28,237 bases of DNA from Methanobacteriota archaeon (GCA_002728035.1 PBUZ01000037.1:8565-36801); one strand, 5' to 3'; shown: positions 6,704 to 18,900, counted from the stretch's first letter. The notes: generated from the sequence alone by a model not told the origin. Made by a program: numbers and translations.

Positions 6704-8470
6704 TCAATCATCCTGTTCGTTGGAATCCTGAAGGTCGTAGATGGATGCCGTCTCCGTCGCATCTTCTTCAGGTTGCGCCGCCGCTTCTCCCTCTTCATCG
6801 GTCTCCATCGTTGGTGCAGGCAATTCATGGTTAGTGTATTCCTTTTCACGTTGTGCCCTGGCCTGCGAGGCGACCACCAGTGCCAGGACCATGAAGCCGA
6901 GCGCAACAACGATGTAAATCACCAGGGGTGCTTCCTCGGTTTCTTCGACATATTCCCACGTCACCGTTTGTGATGTTGCACCATTGGGCTCCACCACTTC
7001 GCTGGCGATGTTGTCGAGGGCACTTGGCAGCAACGGCTTGCAATTCAGCGTTTCGTCACCTGCTTGGTATGCATACCACGTGAACGGCACTTGCTTGGTC
7101 TCGCCCACACCGAGGCTGGCGACGATTTGCGTGGTGTCCGCAACTTCATCGCCCGCATAGCACCAGATGTTGACGCTTGAGGCCGCGGCGGTGCCGGTGT
7201 TGGTCACGGTCACCATTCCAGATACGCTCTTGTTGGCGACGGCCGTCGAAGTTTCAGGCTCCACGGCGGTCACCTGTACGAACGGGAGGTTCAGTTCAAT
7301 GGTCCCATGTGATGTGGTGGGTGCATCGATGGTTTGGGAGAATGTACCCCAACTGCTCGTGATCGAGAGGGTGATGCTGGCGTCTTCTTGGTGGACAACA
7401 CCGTTGCCGTCCATCCACGCAACAATGCGCTTGTGTTCCGTGGTTCCACCGGCCTCAACGAGGACGATGTCGCCGTTTTCGTCGGTGAGGTCGTTCCAAT
7501 CGTTGGCTCCCCAGCCCATGTCGTAGATGTCCAAACTGCCGTTGGGGATGTTGGTGCTCAGGGTTCGTTGTGGGAGAAGTCGAATCCAAGCGTCGGTGGT
7601 GCCTCCGGTGCCTTGACTGTTCTCGTAGGTAATGCTGGCTTGGTCGTGCAAGACGATGTCCTCATCGGTTCTTGACCCCAAGATGCTGCTGTTCTCCACC
7701 ACGACTGTCGATGAGTTTTCGGCATTGATGGGGGCGCTTCCTGTCAAGGTCGAACGGTCAAACTTGCATAGGGATGCACAGTGGATTGAGGCACCCTCAA
7801 TCTCTCCATTGGTGACCGATACATCACCGTGGCCAATGACATCGTAACCCGACTGGAACCAATACAGGGGTGCGTCCGACGCATTGATTTCTTGAGCCAT
7901 CAGCGTGTTGGTGTCCCCGCCACTGTGGATGGCTTTTGCCCAAAGGACATAGGTTGGCGTGAAGTAATACGAATCGAAGTTGATGACGATGTCCGTGCCG
8001 TTCAACGGGACGTTAAACTGGACGAGGTCCTCGCCGGAGGCATTGAACGTGGTGTTGTCGTACGTGACATTCATCTTTGACGAGGAATCAACCACATGGT
8101 CAAGTTTGAGTTGGAGCACACCATCATCTGCAAGGTCACCGAAATTTAGTGTCAGGGTTGCAAACATGCTGTTGACCATCAGGCCTGCATTGAGGTCATC
8201 GCTGTAGAGTCCACCGTTGGTGATGACGAGTTGACCGCCTTCTTCCACCGTGATGCTTGAACCGGTTTCCATCGTGATGTTGGCGTTCACGGTGAGCGTT
8301 GCGCCGTCGGCCACCGTCACATGGCCGTCCATAACGGCGTCTTCGGTCCACGTTTCGGAAGACGAAACGGTCGCTGAATCACCGCTTGAGGGGGGTGTGG
8401 CTTGTGCCAAGGGGCCTGCAATGAGGAGGAGGGTCAGCAGCATCGGGATCGTCAAGCGGCGGCTTCGCAT
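6704..8470 (-). CDS. surface protein: signal peptide, beta-helix-like region, CARDB domain, membrane anchor, acidic tail
   Basis: 588 residues counted from ATG 8470; the reading frame extends to TTG 8488, but the ATG has GAGG upstream and begins a good signal peptide (RSRRLTIPMLLTLLLIAGPL, cleavage near AQA). The N-terminal segment WTEDAVMDGHVTVADGATLT, then repeated 'G.l.v....i....' turns, looks like the start of a right-handed parallel beta-helix; a similar segment opens the 1460-residue protein downstream. About 400-490 is a CARDB-like domain (VSGMVTVTNTGTAAASSVNI). A membrane helix follows near 505-525 (APLVIYIVVALGFMVLALVV), then RAQREKE and a roughly 60-residue acidic, Pro/Ala-containing cytoplasmic tail. 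Many N-x-S/T sites are present, so it is a plausible AglB substrate. Exact role unknown. Confidence 0.72.
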   Translation of the reverse strand: MRSRRLTIPMLLTLLLIAGPLAQATPPSSGDSATVSSSETWTEDAVMDGHVTVADGATLTVNANITMETGSSITVEEGGQLVITNGGLYSDDLNAGLMVNSMFATLTLNFGDLADDGVLQLKLDHVVDSSSKMNVTYDNTTFNASGEDLVQFNVPLNGTDIVINFDSYYFTPTYVLWAKAIHSGGDTNTLMAQEINASDAPLYWFQSGYDVIGHGDVSVTNGEIEGASIHCASLCKFDRSTLTGSAPINAENSSTVVVENSSILGSRTDEDIVLHDQASITYENSQGTGGTTDAWIRLLPQRTLSTNIPNGSLDIYDMGWGANDWNDLTDENGDIVLVEAGGTTEHKRIVAWMDGNGVVHQEDASITLSITSSWGTFSQTIDAPTTSHGTIELNLPFVQVTAVEPETSTAVANKSVSGMVTVTNTGTAAASSVNIWCYAGDEVADTTQIVASLGVGETKQVPFTWYAYQAGDETLNCKPLLPSALDNIASEVVEPNGATSQTVTWEYVEETEEAPLVIYIVVALGFMVLALVVASQARAQREKEYTNHELPAPTMETDEEGEAAAQPEEDATETASIYDLQDSNEQDD

Positions 8471-8491
8471 GGTTGCCTCATTGAACAAAAG

Positions 8492-8498
8492 TGAATAA
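8492..8498 (-). promoter_or_regulatory. TTATTCA promoter box for the minus-strand surface protein
   Basis: Minus-strand TTATTCA centred 25 bases before ATG 8470. The same heptamer sits at the same distance in front of purD on the other strand. The start also has GAGG upstream, so leaderless or short-leader initiation is possible. Confidence 0.45.
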
Positions 8499-8541
8499 GC
8501 GTTCGTCTTGGATGATTGACAAGAAACGGCTCACGAAGGAA

Positions 8542-8550
8542 TTATTCAAT
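8542..8550 (+). promoter_or_regulatory. TTATTCA promoter box for purD
   Basis: TTATTCAAT centred about 25 bases before the purD ATG (8571), with no Shine-Dalgarno motif between them. This fits a leaderless transcript. The 100-base divergent region carries this and its mirror-strand twin. Confidence 0.5.
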
Positions 8551-8570
8551 GCCGTGGTGCCCGAACGCAC

Positions 8571-9842
8571 ATGGCTCGTGCAACCGTTGTGGTCGTTGGA
8601 GGCGGAGGTCGGGAGCACGCACTCTGTTTGGCGCTTGGCGCGTCTTCACATGTGGGCTCGTTGCATTGTGTTCCAGGGAATGCGGGGACGGCTCATCTCG
8701 CTACCAATCACCACATCAGCGGTGGTTTAGATGAACTGGTTCGGTTGTGCATTGAGGTTGGTGCCGACTTGGTGGTCGTTGGTCCAGAAGCACCGTTGTG
8801 CGATGGACTTGCAGATGCGTGTGAGGCGCATGGCCTTCCTTGCTTTGGGCCTGTCGCCGCCCTTGCCCATCTCGAGGGGTCGAAATTGCACGCCAAGCAG
8901 ACGATGGACCGTGCAGGTGTTCCAACCGCAGCCTACCAGCGCCTCGATGCTGACTCGGATATTGATGCCGCACTGGACGCTTTCGCAAATGCGCCATGGG
9001 TGGTCAAGCGGGACGTGTTGGCAGGAGGTAAAGGGGTCGTGGTTACCGAAGACCGAGCAGAGGCAAGCGCCTTCATTCAGTCTTCGATTGAATCCGATGG
9101 ATTCGTCCTGCTCGAGGCATTCTTGCCCGGCGAAGAGGCCAGCATGTTGGTCGTGATGGATGGGACGGCGTTCCGAACCCTTCCAGCGAGTCAAGACCAC
9201 AAGCGCGCATATGACGGTGACCTTGGCCCCAACACCGGCGGCATGGGTGCCTATTGTCCTGCACCTGTGGTGTCCGACGAGGTTCACGCGAAAATTCTTG
9301 AGCGCATCGTGGAGCCCATGCATGCCCATTTGAGCAGCCAAGCAACACCCTATCGCGGTGTTCTGTTCATCGGTTTGATGATCGATGAACACGGCGACCC
9401 TTACGTCGTTGAATTCAACGTGCGCTTTGGTGATCCCGAATGTCAGGTCACGCTTCCGCTGATCAAAACGGATGTGTTTTCACTCCTGCACGCTGCAGCA
9501 ACCGATGGATTGCAAGAGGTGCAGCTCGAGGTCCATCCCGCAACGGCTGTGACGGTGGTCTTGGCTTCAGAAGGTTACCCTGCTTCGCCGGTGAAAGGAC
9601 GGCCGATTGGTGGCCTCGATGAAGCAACAGAAGCCTCAACCTACGGCGAAACATGGGTGAACTTTGCAGGGGTTGGCTCGGATGAGAGCGGTTACCTCGC
9701 CACAGGTGGACGGGTGTTGTCCTGTACGGCGATGGGAGATGACCTCAAAACGACACAAGTCAAGGCCTATGCTTTGATGGAATCGCTAAAGCTCGAAGGC
9801 GGTCATTTCCGCTCCGATATTGCCTACCGCGCCATTCGATGA
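8571..9842 (+). CDS. purD: phosphoribosylamine--glycine ligase (GAR synthetase)
   Basis: Cytosolic ATP-grasp enzyme that joins phosphoribosylamine and glycine, the second step of de novo purine synthesis. The 423-residue length is normal for the family. In order: N-terminal Rossmann-like VVVVGGGGREHALCLAL (about 5-21), GNAGTAHL, VVVGPEAPLCDGLADA, then the ATP-grasp domain with VVKRDVLAGGKGVVV, the EAFLPGEEASMLVV strand, the PurD signature SQDHKRAYDGDLGPNTGGMG, and the metal-binding strand VVEFNVRFGDPECQ, followed by the C-terminal PurD domain with YPASPVKG. All signature blocks are intact. It is flanked by surface-protein genes and no other purine gene is present, so it is probably transcribed alone; a TTATTCA box 25 bases upstream supports this. 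The call is secure. Confidence 0.97.
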   Translation: MARATVVVVGGGGREHALCLALGASSHVGSLHCVPGNAGTAHLATNHHISGGLDELVRLCIEVGADLVVVGPEAPLCDGLADACEAHGLPCFGPVAALAHLEGSKLHAKQTMDRAGVPTAAYQRLDADSDIDAALDAFANAPWVVKRDVLAGGKGVVVTEDRAEASAFIQSSIESDGFVLLEAFLPGEEASMLVVMDGTAFRTLPASQDHKRAYDGDLGPNTGGMGAYCPAPVVSDEVHAKILERIVEPMHAHLSSQATPYRGVLFIGLMIDEHGDPYVVEFNVRFGDPECQVTLPLIKTDVFSLLHAAATDGLQEVQLEVHPATAVTVVLASEGYPASPVKGRPIGGLDEATEASTYGETWVNFAGVGSDESGYLATGGRVLSCTAMGDDLKTTQVKAYALMESLKLEGGHFRSDIAYRAIR

Positions 9843-9989
9843 ATCGCTATATACAGAAAACGGTGATTTTTGCACAAAATGGATGACTGAGCCGCCATGG
9901 CTCTATCGTGGAATCCATTATCTTCAAAAAGGGTTCACAACTCGCCAAAGTCGCCAGCCTTGAGGCTGTGCCATAAATGAGGGATTGAA
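9843..9989 (+). promoter_or_regulatory. promoter and leader of the giant oligosaccharyltransferase gene
   Basis: The 147-base gap after purD has two TATA candidates, TATATA at 9848-9853 and CATTATC at 9916-9922, giving leaders of roughly 115 or 50 bases. GAGGG (9979-9983), six bases before ATG 9990, fixes the start. I saw no clear operator or riboswitch. Confidence 0.45.
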
Positions 9990-12900
9990 ATGGAAGAACA
10001 CATGGAAACGAAGGCTGAACAGCCAAGTGCCACAATGGGGTTGCTGCTCGCACCCTTGGCCGTGCTGCTCGCTCTTGCCACCACACGAGTCGTGGGCATT
10101 GAATACGACTTGACAATGAACAACATGATGCCGATGCTCGTCATCGCCATCGCATGCATGCTGGCGATCGTGCCACGCATCGTTCAGGCAACTCGACCCG
10201 ACCTGTCATCTTCCACCGTTTCCCTCGGCGTGTTGGTCGTTGCACTGGTCGGCGCTGAAGTGCTCCACACCTTCGCAGGTGTTGACGCCGTTGCTGCGTT
10301 GATGTTTGCCGTTGTCCTCGTACTCGGGTCAAACCTTGACAAGCGAGGTCGCCATGAGTGGATGACCATGTTGGCGTTCACCGCCATCGGGTTTTGGATT
10401 GCGCTGGCAGCCGCTGGCGACGCCATGGCTGCGCTCCCTACCACCTACACCTTGGAAAGCGAACAATTGGTTTCGACGATGAATTTGGAGCGACAGGCGA
10501 CGGCTTACGTCTTCTTTGCTTACTTGACCATCTTCGCCATCGCCGGCCTGTTGGCCGGTGTCCTCGCACGGGGCACGCTCAACCCTGCCGCAGAGGAGGG
10601 CTGGTTTTCCTTCCTCGGTAAGAGCGATGGATTCAACCGGAACAGCATGCCGCTCGTCGTCGCACTCGTCGTCTGGATTTTGGCCTTCGTCGGCTCGCTG
10701 TACCACTTCAACAGCGTCGGTGTTGCCGACCAACTCGGGCTCACGATGGAAAACGGCTACCATGGCTACATCGGTTATTGGACCGCCTTCTTGACGGGTG
10801 TTGTCGCCCTCATCGTTGCGGGCATGACCGCAGAGCGTTGGTACACACGAGCCATGCTTGTCGGGTCCATGTGGGCTCTCTACCAAGTCGCTGCTTGGTT
10901 TGAAGCCGGCATTTGGTACAACGAGGACCTCGACGGCAGTTGGGGTGCTCTGATTTGGCTGGGCATCACCTTCTTCATGTGCGTCGGGATTTACACCATC
11001 GCGAATCATGAAAAGTACGGCGGATGGGCCAACCTCGGTGAGCACGAGCCATCGCAAGTTCGCCTCTTCCTTCGCGCTCACGGTGCAGGAATGATGGTTG
11101 CCGCCGCCTTTTTGGTTGGTCTTGCCATCCGTGTTCAATGGTACGCTGTGCCGTCGATGAACGCCTTTGGTACGGGTAACTGGGACATGACCGGTGGTTC
11201 TGACCCGTGGTACATGAAGCGGGTTGTCGACTACATCCTTGCGAACAACGCACATCTTGTTGTGGACGCAGATCGCTTCTATCCGATGGGCGGTATCAAC
11301 CCACGTCCTCCGTTGTTCTCGTGGTCGATGGCTATTGGTGCCATGCTCTTGCAACCTTTCCTCAGCACCCCTGAGGAGGCGGTCTGGTGGAGCATGCTCG
11401 CTCTCCCTGCTCTTTACGGTGCGTTGACGATTTTCCCCATCGCCTCCATGGCCAAAGATCACTTTGGCAAAGGTGCTGGCGTCATTGCTGCTTGGCTCAT
11501 CGCCTTCATGCCCGCACACGTGACACATTCCACCTGGGGACTGGCTGACCACGATTCGTTCGTGATGCTCTTCATCTCTATCGGATTCATGTACTGGTTG
11601 CGCTCGGTGAAGTATGCAGGCTCTGCCCGTATCACCAAGACCACCTCTGCTCATCCGGCATCGTTCATTCGGGCCTTCGGCGATGTTGCAAAGCACCGCC
11701 AAGCCGCCATGGCCAACGCCGTTTTGGCCGGTGTCGCCTTCGGTATCGTTGCTTTGGGTTGGAAAGGGTTCGTCGTTGGACCTTCTATCCTCTTCCTGGC
11801 ATACGCCTTGCAAGTGGCGCTCAACATGTTCCGACGTCGCGATTCAACCACGCTCAGTGTGATGTTCCTGACGATGCTCGCCACCACCTTCATGATGGCA
11901 CTGCCCTTCTACGCACATCCACAACTCAACCTGGTGCTCGACTCAACCGGCCTTCAGCCGTTCTTGTTCATTTCCGTCTTCACCCTCGCTATCGCGTTCG
12001 TGACCACTGGATTCCGTGACAAGCCTTGGCTGTTGGTTCTTGGAACGCTCGGTGCTCTTGCCACGGTCTTCTTCATCATCTTGTACATCTTGAAGACGCT
12101 TGATTGGTCCAACGCTTGGGATGTGTTGTTCACCGGTAGTGGCTACTTTGCCAAGACCAAGATTTTCGGAACGGTTGCTGAGGCAAATGCTCCAAACCGA
12201 GCCCAACTCTTTGCGTCCTTTGGACCGATCACCTTCCTGCTCGCCCTGATCATGGGCGGTGGCTTGTTGTGGCGTGGCCTGCGTCACCGCAACGGAACCG
12301 CACTCGTGTTCGGTGTGTGGGTCTTCGCTGCTACGTTCATGGCTTGGAACGCTGCTCGTTTCATGTTCAATGCCACGCCCGTCATGGCCATTCTTGGTGC
12401 TGCGGGTATCGTCGGCTTTTGGAAGTGGGCAAATTGGAGTGGATTGGTCCGTTCATGGAAGAAATTCGGCATCCGCACACCAGCGGATCGAATTGCTGGA
12501 GCCCGCAAAGCCGTATGGCGAACACCCCAATTCTCTGCCGTTTTCTTGGTCATGATCATGATTTTCGGACAGCAAGCAACCTACGGTTTGGATTCAGCCA
12601 TTCCCGGTACGTCCACGCAAGAATCCGAAATTGACGAGCGCATCTACAACATCATGCCCGACATCCTCCGCTTTGACGGCCTTGGTTTCTCCATCCTCGA
12701 CAGCAGCACCTACGATGGTCGCTGGTACTTGGGAAGTTTCGGTTCCTCGTTCAACGATAACGGATGGAACGCAGCCTACGAGTGGTTAGCGAATCAGGAT
12801 ACAGAAATGAAGTATTCACAGAAGCCTGCATTTGTCTCATGGTGGGACTATGGTTTCCAAGCCATGAGTACCGGTGAGCACCCCTCCGTCTCGGACAACT

Positions 12901-15900
12901 TCCAGTCGGGTATTCCTGCTACTGGAAACATGTTGCTGGCTCGAAACCAAGACGATTTGACGGCCATGTTCATCTGGCAGCTCGCTGAGGGTGACCGCGC
13001 CTACGCAAGCCAAGGCGGCGACGAATTCGTCCTCACGCCATCGTTCCGCAACACCGTTGACAAGTACCTTGACGACGAGCAAATGGACGATTTCATGACC
13101 ATGCAAACCGTGTTTGACGACTCGATGGTCGACTTCATCTACGACCGCTCCTACAACGTCATCAAGACCAACCGCAACATCGCTATGGCCGAAGGTCATC
13201 CACACACGGCAGGTGTCTTTGATGCAGATACAACCCTGTATCGCATCTACAAAGACGGCGCCGCCATTCCGTGCACGGAGGAACTCTCAACCTCCTGTGT
13301 TGGTGACTCGTGGAGTTCAATGGATCAAGCCAACATCACCTTCACCAACAACATTCGAACCGGTGAAGAAACGGTCATGGGTCGTACCCACACCATCATC
13401 GGCGAATATTGGTACACCGCAGACATGATCGACGAGTTCAACTCCGTAGCGACCAACATCCACCGTCAAAACGCTCGTTTGGCCTTGATGACTCAGTTGT
13501 TGATCGCTGCCTTTGAGGCTCACCCAACAGCAAGCGTCCATGACCTCTACAACGACCTCATCAACCTCGAGGGCTTGTACAAGGTCCAAGACTACGAAGG
13601 GGCGCCAGGTGAGATGATCACGCGTGACCACGAAATCCGTTACTTTGCCATCGATGACCGTCTCTACCCACGTGCTGGCCGATACACGGCCGATTCGAAC
13701 TACAACCGAGGTCAACCGATGGGTATCTTCGGTGCACCGACCATCCTCTCAGGCCAAGACATCACCACCTACATGGACGAAGTTTACGAAACGGTTCGTG
13801 GCGACTTCCAGGATGAGATGTCCCGTGAAGAGGTCGATGAGGCCATGCAGAAGGATTTCTTGAATCAGCAAGCAGGTGCCGACATTGACCCGTTGCAAAT
13901 TGAAGATGTTCGCGTGGACCACAACCCCGCCTTCTTCGACACCATGGTCGCACGAACCTACGTCGGGTACGGCGCATCCACCCTCGGGATTGACTCCACC
14001 GTGAGCAATCCGCAGCCATCTCAACACTTTGGCCAGTCCGGAACACCCGGCAGCGTTCTCACCTCTGCGCTACCGCTGCCCGGCGCCATGATGAACCACT
14101 TTGTCATCTCCAACTGGTACGATGAGAACCCCGAGGCTCAAATCCAATCCACCAACACCCTGGTCAAGATTCTGAAGTACTACCCCGGTGCAGAATTGAC
14201 CGGTCAAGTCACGATGAGTGACGATGGACAAGGCCTGCCTGGCGTCCGTCTCTTGGTGGAGCGCGATGCATTCTCCGGCACCGACGGCGAAGATCTGGAT
14301 GAAGACACGTACTGGATTCCAATTGGCTTTGTTGATGCGGATGACGAAGGCCGCTACAGTTTCTTGGCTCCAGCAGGAAAGATCCGAGTTTCGGCCTTCG
14401 CTGGTGACTACGACCCCACCACCGCTCGGGACAACATCCGAGACGGTTCCTACGGTGAGCGTCAAAGCGACATCCTGACCGAGACGAACACGGATCGCGA
14501 GGTCAACGAAATCACAGCCGTCCTCGGCCAAGTGGCCAACATGACCTGGTTGGGTGAAGCGTTGCTCAACGTGACCGAAAGTGAAGCAGACCGTTCTGTC
14601 CCAATGACCAACACGCTCGATGTTTCCGTTGAGAGCAGCGGTGTGTCGGGTACGGTGGTTTGGAGCGGTGATGAAGAATTCAACGGCGACCCGATCTCCG
14701 AAACGACCTTCATCTTGCGTAACATTTGGTCGATGACCGACAACTACACGGTTGAAACGACCAGCGGTTCGTTTACCTCAGAAGAATCCCGTATTCTCCA
14801 AGGTACGGGAGAAGCCACGCTGGTCGAGAACGGTTCGTTCGACAGCGATGGCATTGCTCTTGTCAGCAACTTCATCGGAACCTTCACTCGAGACATTGGC
14901 GACGAGCGCAGTTTCTTCGCAAACGGCACCTGGACGGGTGCTGGAATGCTCGAAGCCTCATGGGTTGATGCCGACGACGTGGTCAACTGTGAAACCGACA
15001 ACGATTCCAATGTCGTGATGCCAGTCAATGAAACGTTCTGTCTTGCGGACAGCACAACCACGCCGCCGACCTACCGCTTGGAAGGTACGGTCACGGCCTT
15101 TGGTACCTTCACCTCAGAGGGTGTCTCCACGTTGAGCCGTATGTACGGTGATGCAGAAGCAGGACAAGGCGAGACCATCGAAGGGGCTGGTATGTTCGAA
15201 GGAACGGGTACATTCAACGGAACAGGTTTGTTCATCGGTATCGGTTCGTTCTCTGGGCCAATGGTTGAGCCAGGTTCGTTCTACAAGACTGGTTTGTTGC
15301 CTGGAACCTACAACATGATCGCTCAACTGGCCAACGGTAAGGAAGTGCTCTTGCCTGACCCGGTTGAAATCGGTATTGAGCCCTCTTATGACCTCGCCAT
15401 GAACATGCCAGGAGCCATCTTCAAGGATACCTTGCTGGACATGCACGGTGATGTTTTGGCCAACCAAACCATCGAATTGATCGATGTTGACCTCGGTGTA
15501 GATGCAGCGGTCACCATCGTGACCGATGAGAACGGAAATTTCTCCTACGGGCCGGTGCCGAAAGGAAACTACTACTACCGAGGAGACGTTGACAACGACG
15601 GATGGTACGACTTCAACGAGTCCACCTTCGTGAACGACGACACCACCAACATCACCCTTGCTCTGAACGTGCCTGATACCGTCGACGTCACCATGACCTT
15701 GGTGTCTCCGGTGGACCCGCAAACGCAAGAGCCGCTCTTCGATGTGTCCAATCGAACCATCACCTTCGAAAACACCGTGGGCATGCTTGACCCCATCAAC
15801 GTCACATCGGATGAAAACGGTGACTTGTTTGTTGAATTGCTCTACGGCGTTTGGGACATTCGTGACGACGTGAACCCTGAGTTCGTGCTGTTCGACCAAA

Positions 15901-18900
15901 TTGAATTGTCACCTGAAGAGGGCGATATCGTTCGTGATGTGACCTATGCTCAAGCGGCCTACATCAACGGTACCATGCGCAACTACCCAGGAATTACCAT
16001 GGAAGAATACGATACATGGCTTGAAATGACGCCAGAAGCAGACAAGTTCCAAACGACTGAGGCCGCTTCCGCACTCACCGTTAACTTCGTCGCTGGCGCA
16101 CTCGAATTTACCTCGGTCACCAACGTTACTGGGTTCTTCTCTGTGCGTGTGCCATCTGGTTTCACTTACCACATGACCACCGAGAGCGTCATCGTGAGCC
16201 GTGGTTACGGCGATTTGGTTGCCGTGAATTCCGGAGAAGACATGGACATGGGCAATCTCTACCTCGAGCCGACAAGCATCGTGAACGGTGTGCTCTACCT
16301 CTACGAGAACACCACTCGATGGGACAGCACCTTGCCAAACTGGGAAGCCCCCGAAGTTGTTGCAACGAACGAAGACGGTCTTGAGTGGTCCATGTTGACC
16401 AACGAGATGGGAGAATTTGCCTTCGACCTCATCGACGGTAGTTGGGACCTTTCCGTCTCGGACGAGCGCCTCAACACCACAGTGGTAAGCGACTTGGTCG
16501 TGAACCACTCGTTGACCACGCAATTGTCGAACATCGACCTCATTTCACACCCTGAGGCCATCGATGTTACGTTGCAAATCTACCTTGATGATGCAGAGGA
16601 TGAATCCTTCGAAAACGCAACGAAGGCCTCGCCAGCGTTCCATCTACGGCCAGTTGATGAGGAGCGTGAACCGCTCTACTTCACGTCCGAAGATTACACT
16701 GAACCGGGGGTCATCACGGTTGGGCTAACACCCGGTGGCTACGATATCGTGTTCAATCGAACCACAGCTTCCGATGAAAATGCCACCGATTACGACTTGG
16801 TCGGTGTTCAGTTCTTCGATGCCATCATCATCGGTTTGGACGATGTGGAGGATGCCGTCGATGTTGCCCTCAAGAACACCTACCTCGTGAACGGAACCCT
16901 CACCAACAGCACGGATGACGGTATTGAAAACGACTTCTTGATGTACAACGAGGCTGAAGACCAGTGGTTTAACGTGGCTTCCGATGAGAACGGAACGTTT
17001 GCAGCGTATGTCCCTGCGGGAGAGTGGCTGGTGATTGTCGCACCGTTCTCGAACGGCGACCTGACCGAGACTCTTCGTTCTCCGGTTTCCGTCGGTGCAG
17101 ACAGCAACGATCGCCTCAACTTGGCTCTCCAGACGGAGGTCAGCGTTGAAGTCACCATGCAGTTGATGGAGAATTTGACCAACAACACACTCGCCGACAT
17201 GACGGTGACAGCCGTAAGCCATGATGGCTTTGGCAACATCACCTTTGAGCGAACCGATGCGAACGGGTCGTCCACGGAGATGATGATGCCAGGAACCTGG
17301 TCACTCTATCTGAACCGTACGATTGGAACCAAGTCGTGGTTCTTGGACACCAGTGATGATCCGTTTGTTGCGGCATCGGGTGGAACCAATGCGTTGGTGC
17401 TCGACCCAATCCACGCAGACCTTGAAGTTGAAATCGGTGGGAAAGTCTACTGGGACCTTGACAACGACAGCCTTCCTGGGGCCAACGAAGGGCTGCCAGG
17501 AATGAACGTCACTGTGGAAGGTGCCAACTACACCGACTTCAGCACGACGATCAGTACCGATGAAGACGGTGTTTGGCGAGCCTTTGTACCGATTCGTGAT
17601 GTCTACAATGTCACGGTTGAGAAGGAAGGGTTTGACACCGTTTATTACGAAACGGAAAACGAATCAGGGTACGCCGTTTACGACAGTCCAGAATCGACCG
17701 ATATCGAAATCACAGCAGGTTCGGTTGCTGTTTCGGGTACGGTTACAGACCAAGTTGATGCCTCGCGTTTGGATGGTGCCAACATCGTGCTCTACCCCGT
17801 TGCCGGTGTGGAGCGTGACAGCATCACCCTCAACGGTGTCCTCAACGGTGATACGCTCGAATGGGCCACAAGCATTCAACCGGGCGACTGGGTTGTTGTC
17901 GTTACCGAAGCCAACCCAGGTATCAACGGTGGCGGTGTCGCTATTGGCTTGCTTGAAGCCTCTGTTTCTGACGGTGGAAATGTCTCCATGGTCATGGCGC
18001 TTGGCGGTTATGTGGACTTGTCGACCTCATGGACGGACATCCAACAGAACAACCACCATGCAGGAGCTGACGCCGATGGAGCGAGCATGATTGCAGAAGA
18101 TGTCGAATTGGAGGTCACCTACAACGAGATGTCATGGATGGTGGCTCTTCCAGCATCCGGTGTTCTCGAAGACCAACTCTTCCCTGAAGGAAGCGTTTCC
18201 TTTGACAGTGAGTTCATGACGGTTCAACACAGCATGGAATTGGATATGGAATACTACGGTGGACAAACCACGGCAGTCAATGCAGATTCAACCATCTCAG
18301 CGACCTTGCAATTCAACCGACGTGTCAACTCCAACGTGGACATGACCTTGAACGAAGCGAGTGTCAACGATGCAACGGTGCTGAACACGGCCGACCATGC
18401 GTTGGAAGCACAGGTCTCTTCAACCAACGAGTCCGTTTACTCCGTGATCACCTTTGATTACGATGTGACCTACAACGGTACGGAAATTCTTGATGTGTTT
18501 ACCGTGACTGGGGAACTTGGTCTTGCCCAAGATTCAGAGCTTTGGGATGTCAAGATTTGGAACACATCGAGTGAAGCGTACGAAGATAGCGTTCAAGTGA
18601 GCCTGGGCATCGGTGATGAAACCAACAATTCACAACTCGCTGCGACCATTCGTGTTCAGGTGACATTGCCAGAGGTTGGAGTTGCTTGGAACCTTGAGAA
18701 CGGACACCGCGTCACGTTGCGTATGGAAACAGACCTCGGTGAAGCAACGCAAGATGCCGTGAAGATTTTCGTGCCAAAGACCTTTGCGTTCTCCATCTCG
18801 GAGGCCACAGAGGAATTGGGTATGTCCGCACTTGTTGAGCGTCAATTCTCCTTTGACATCACCAACAACGGAAACGGCCAAGACACCTTTACGGTAGAAT

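Noticed and set aside
10329..11813. 494-residue minus-strand open frame opposite aglB
   Set aside because: It is the antisense of the conserved STT3 core; its composition (His/Arg/Gly/Asp-rich) is that of a mirror of a biased coding strand and it has no promoter or ribosome site.
15519..17940. Possible assembly artefact from collapsed or expanded repeats in aglB
   Set aside because: The repeat copies are strongly diverged in sequence and the frame stays open throughout, which argues against tandem misassembly.
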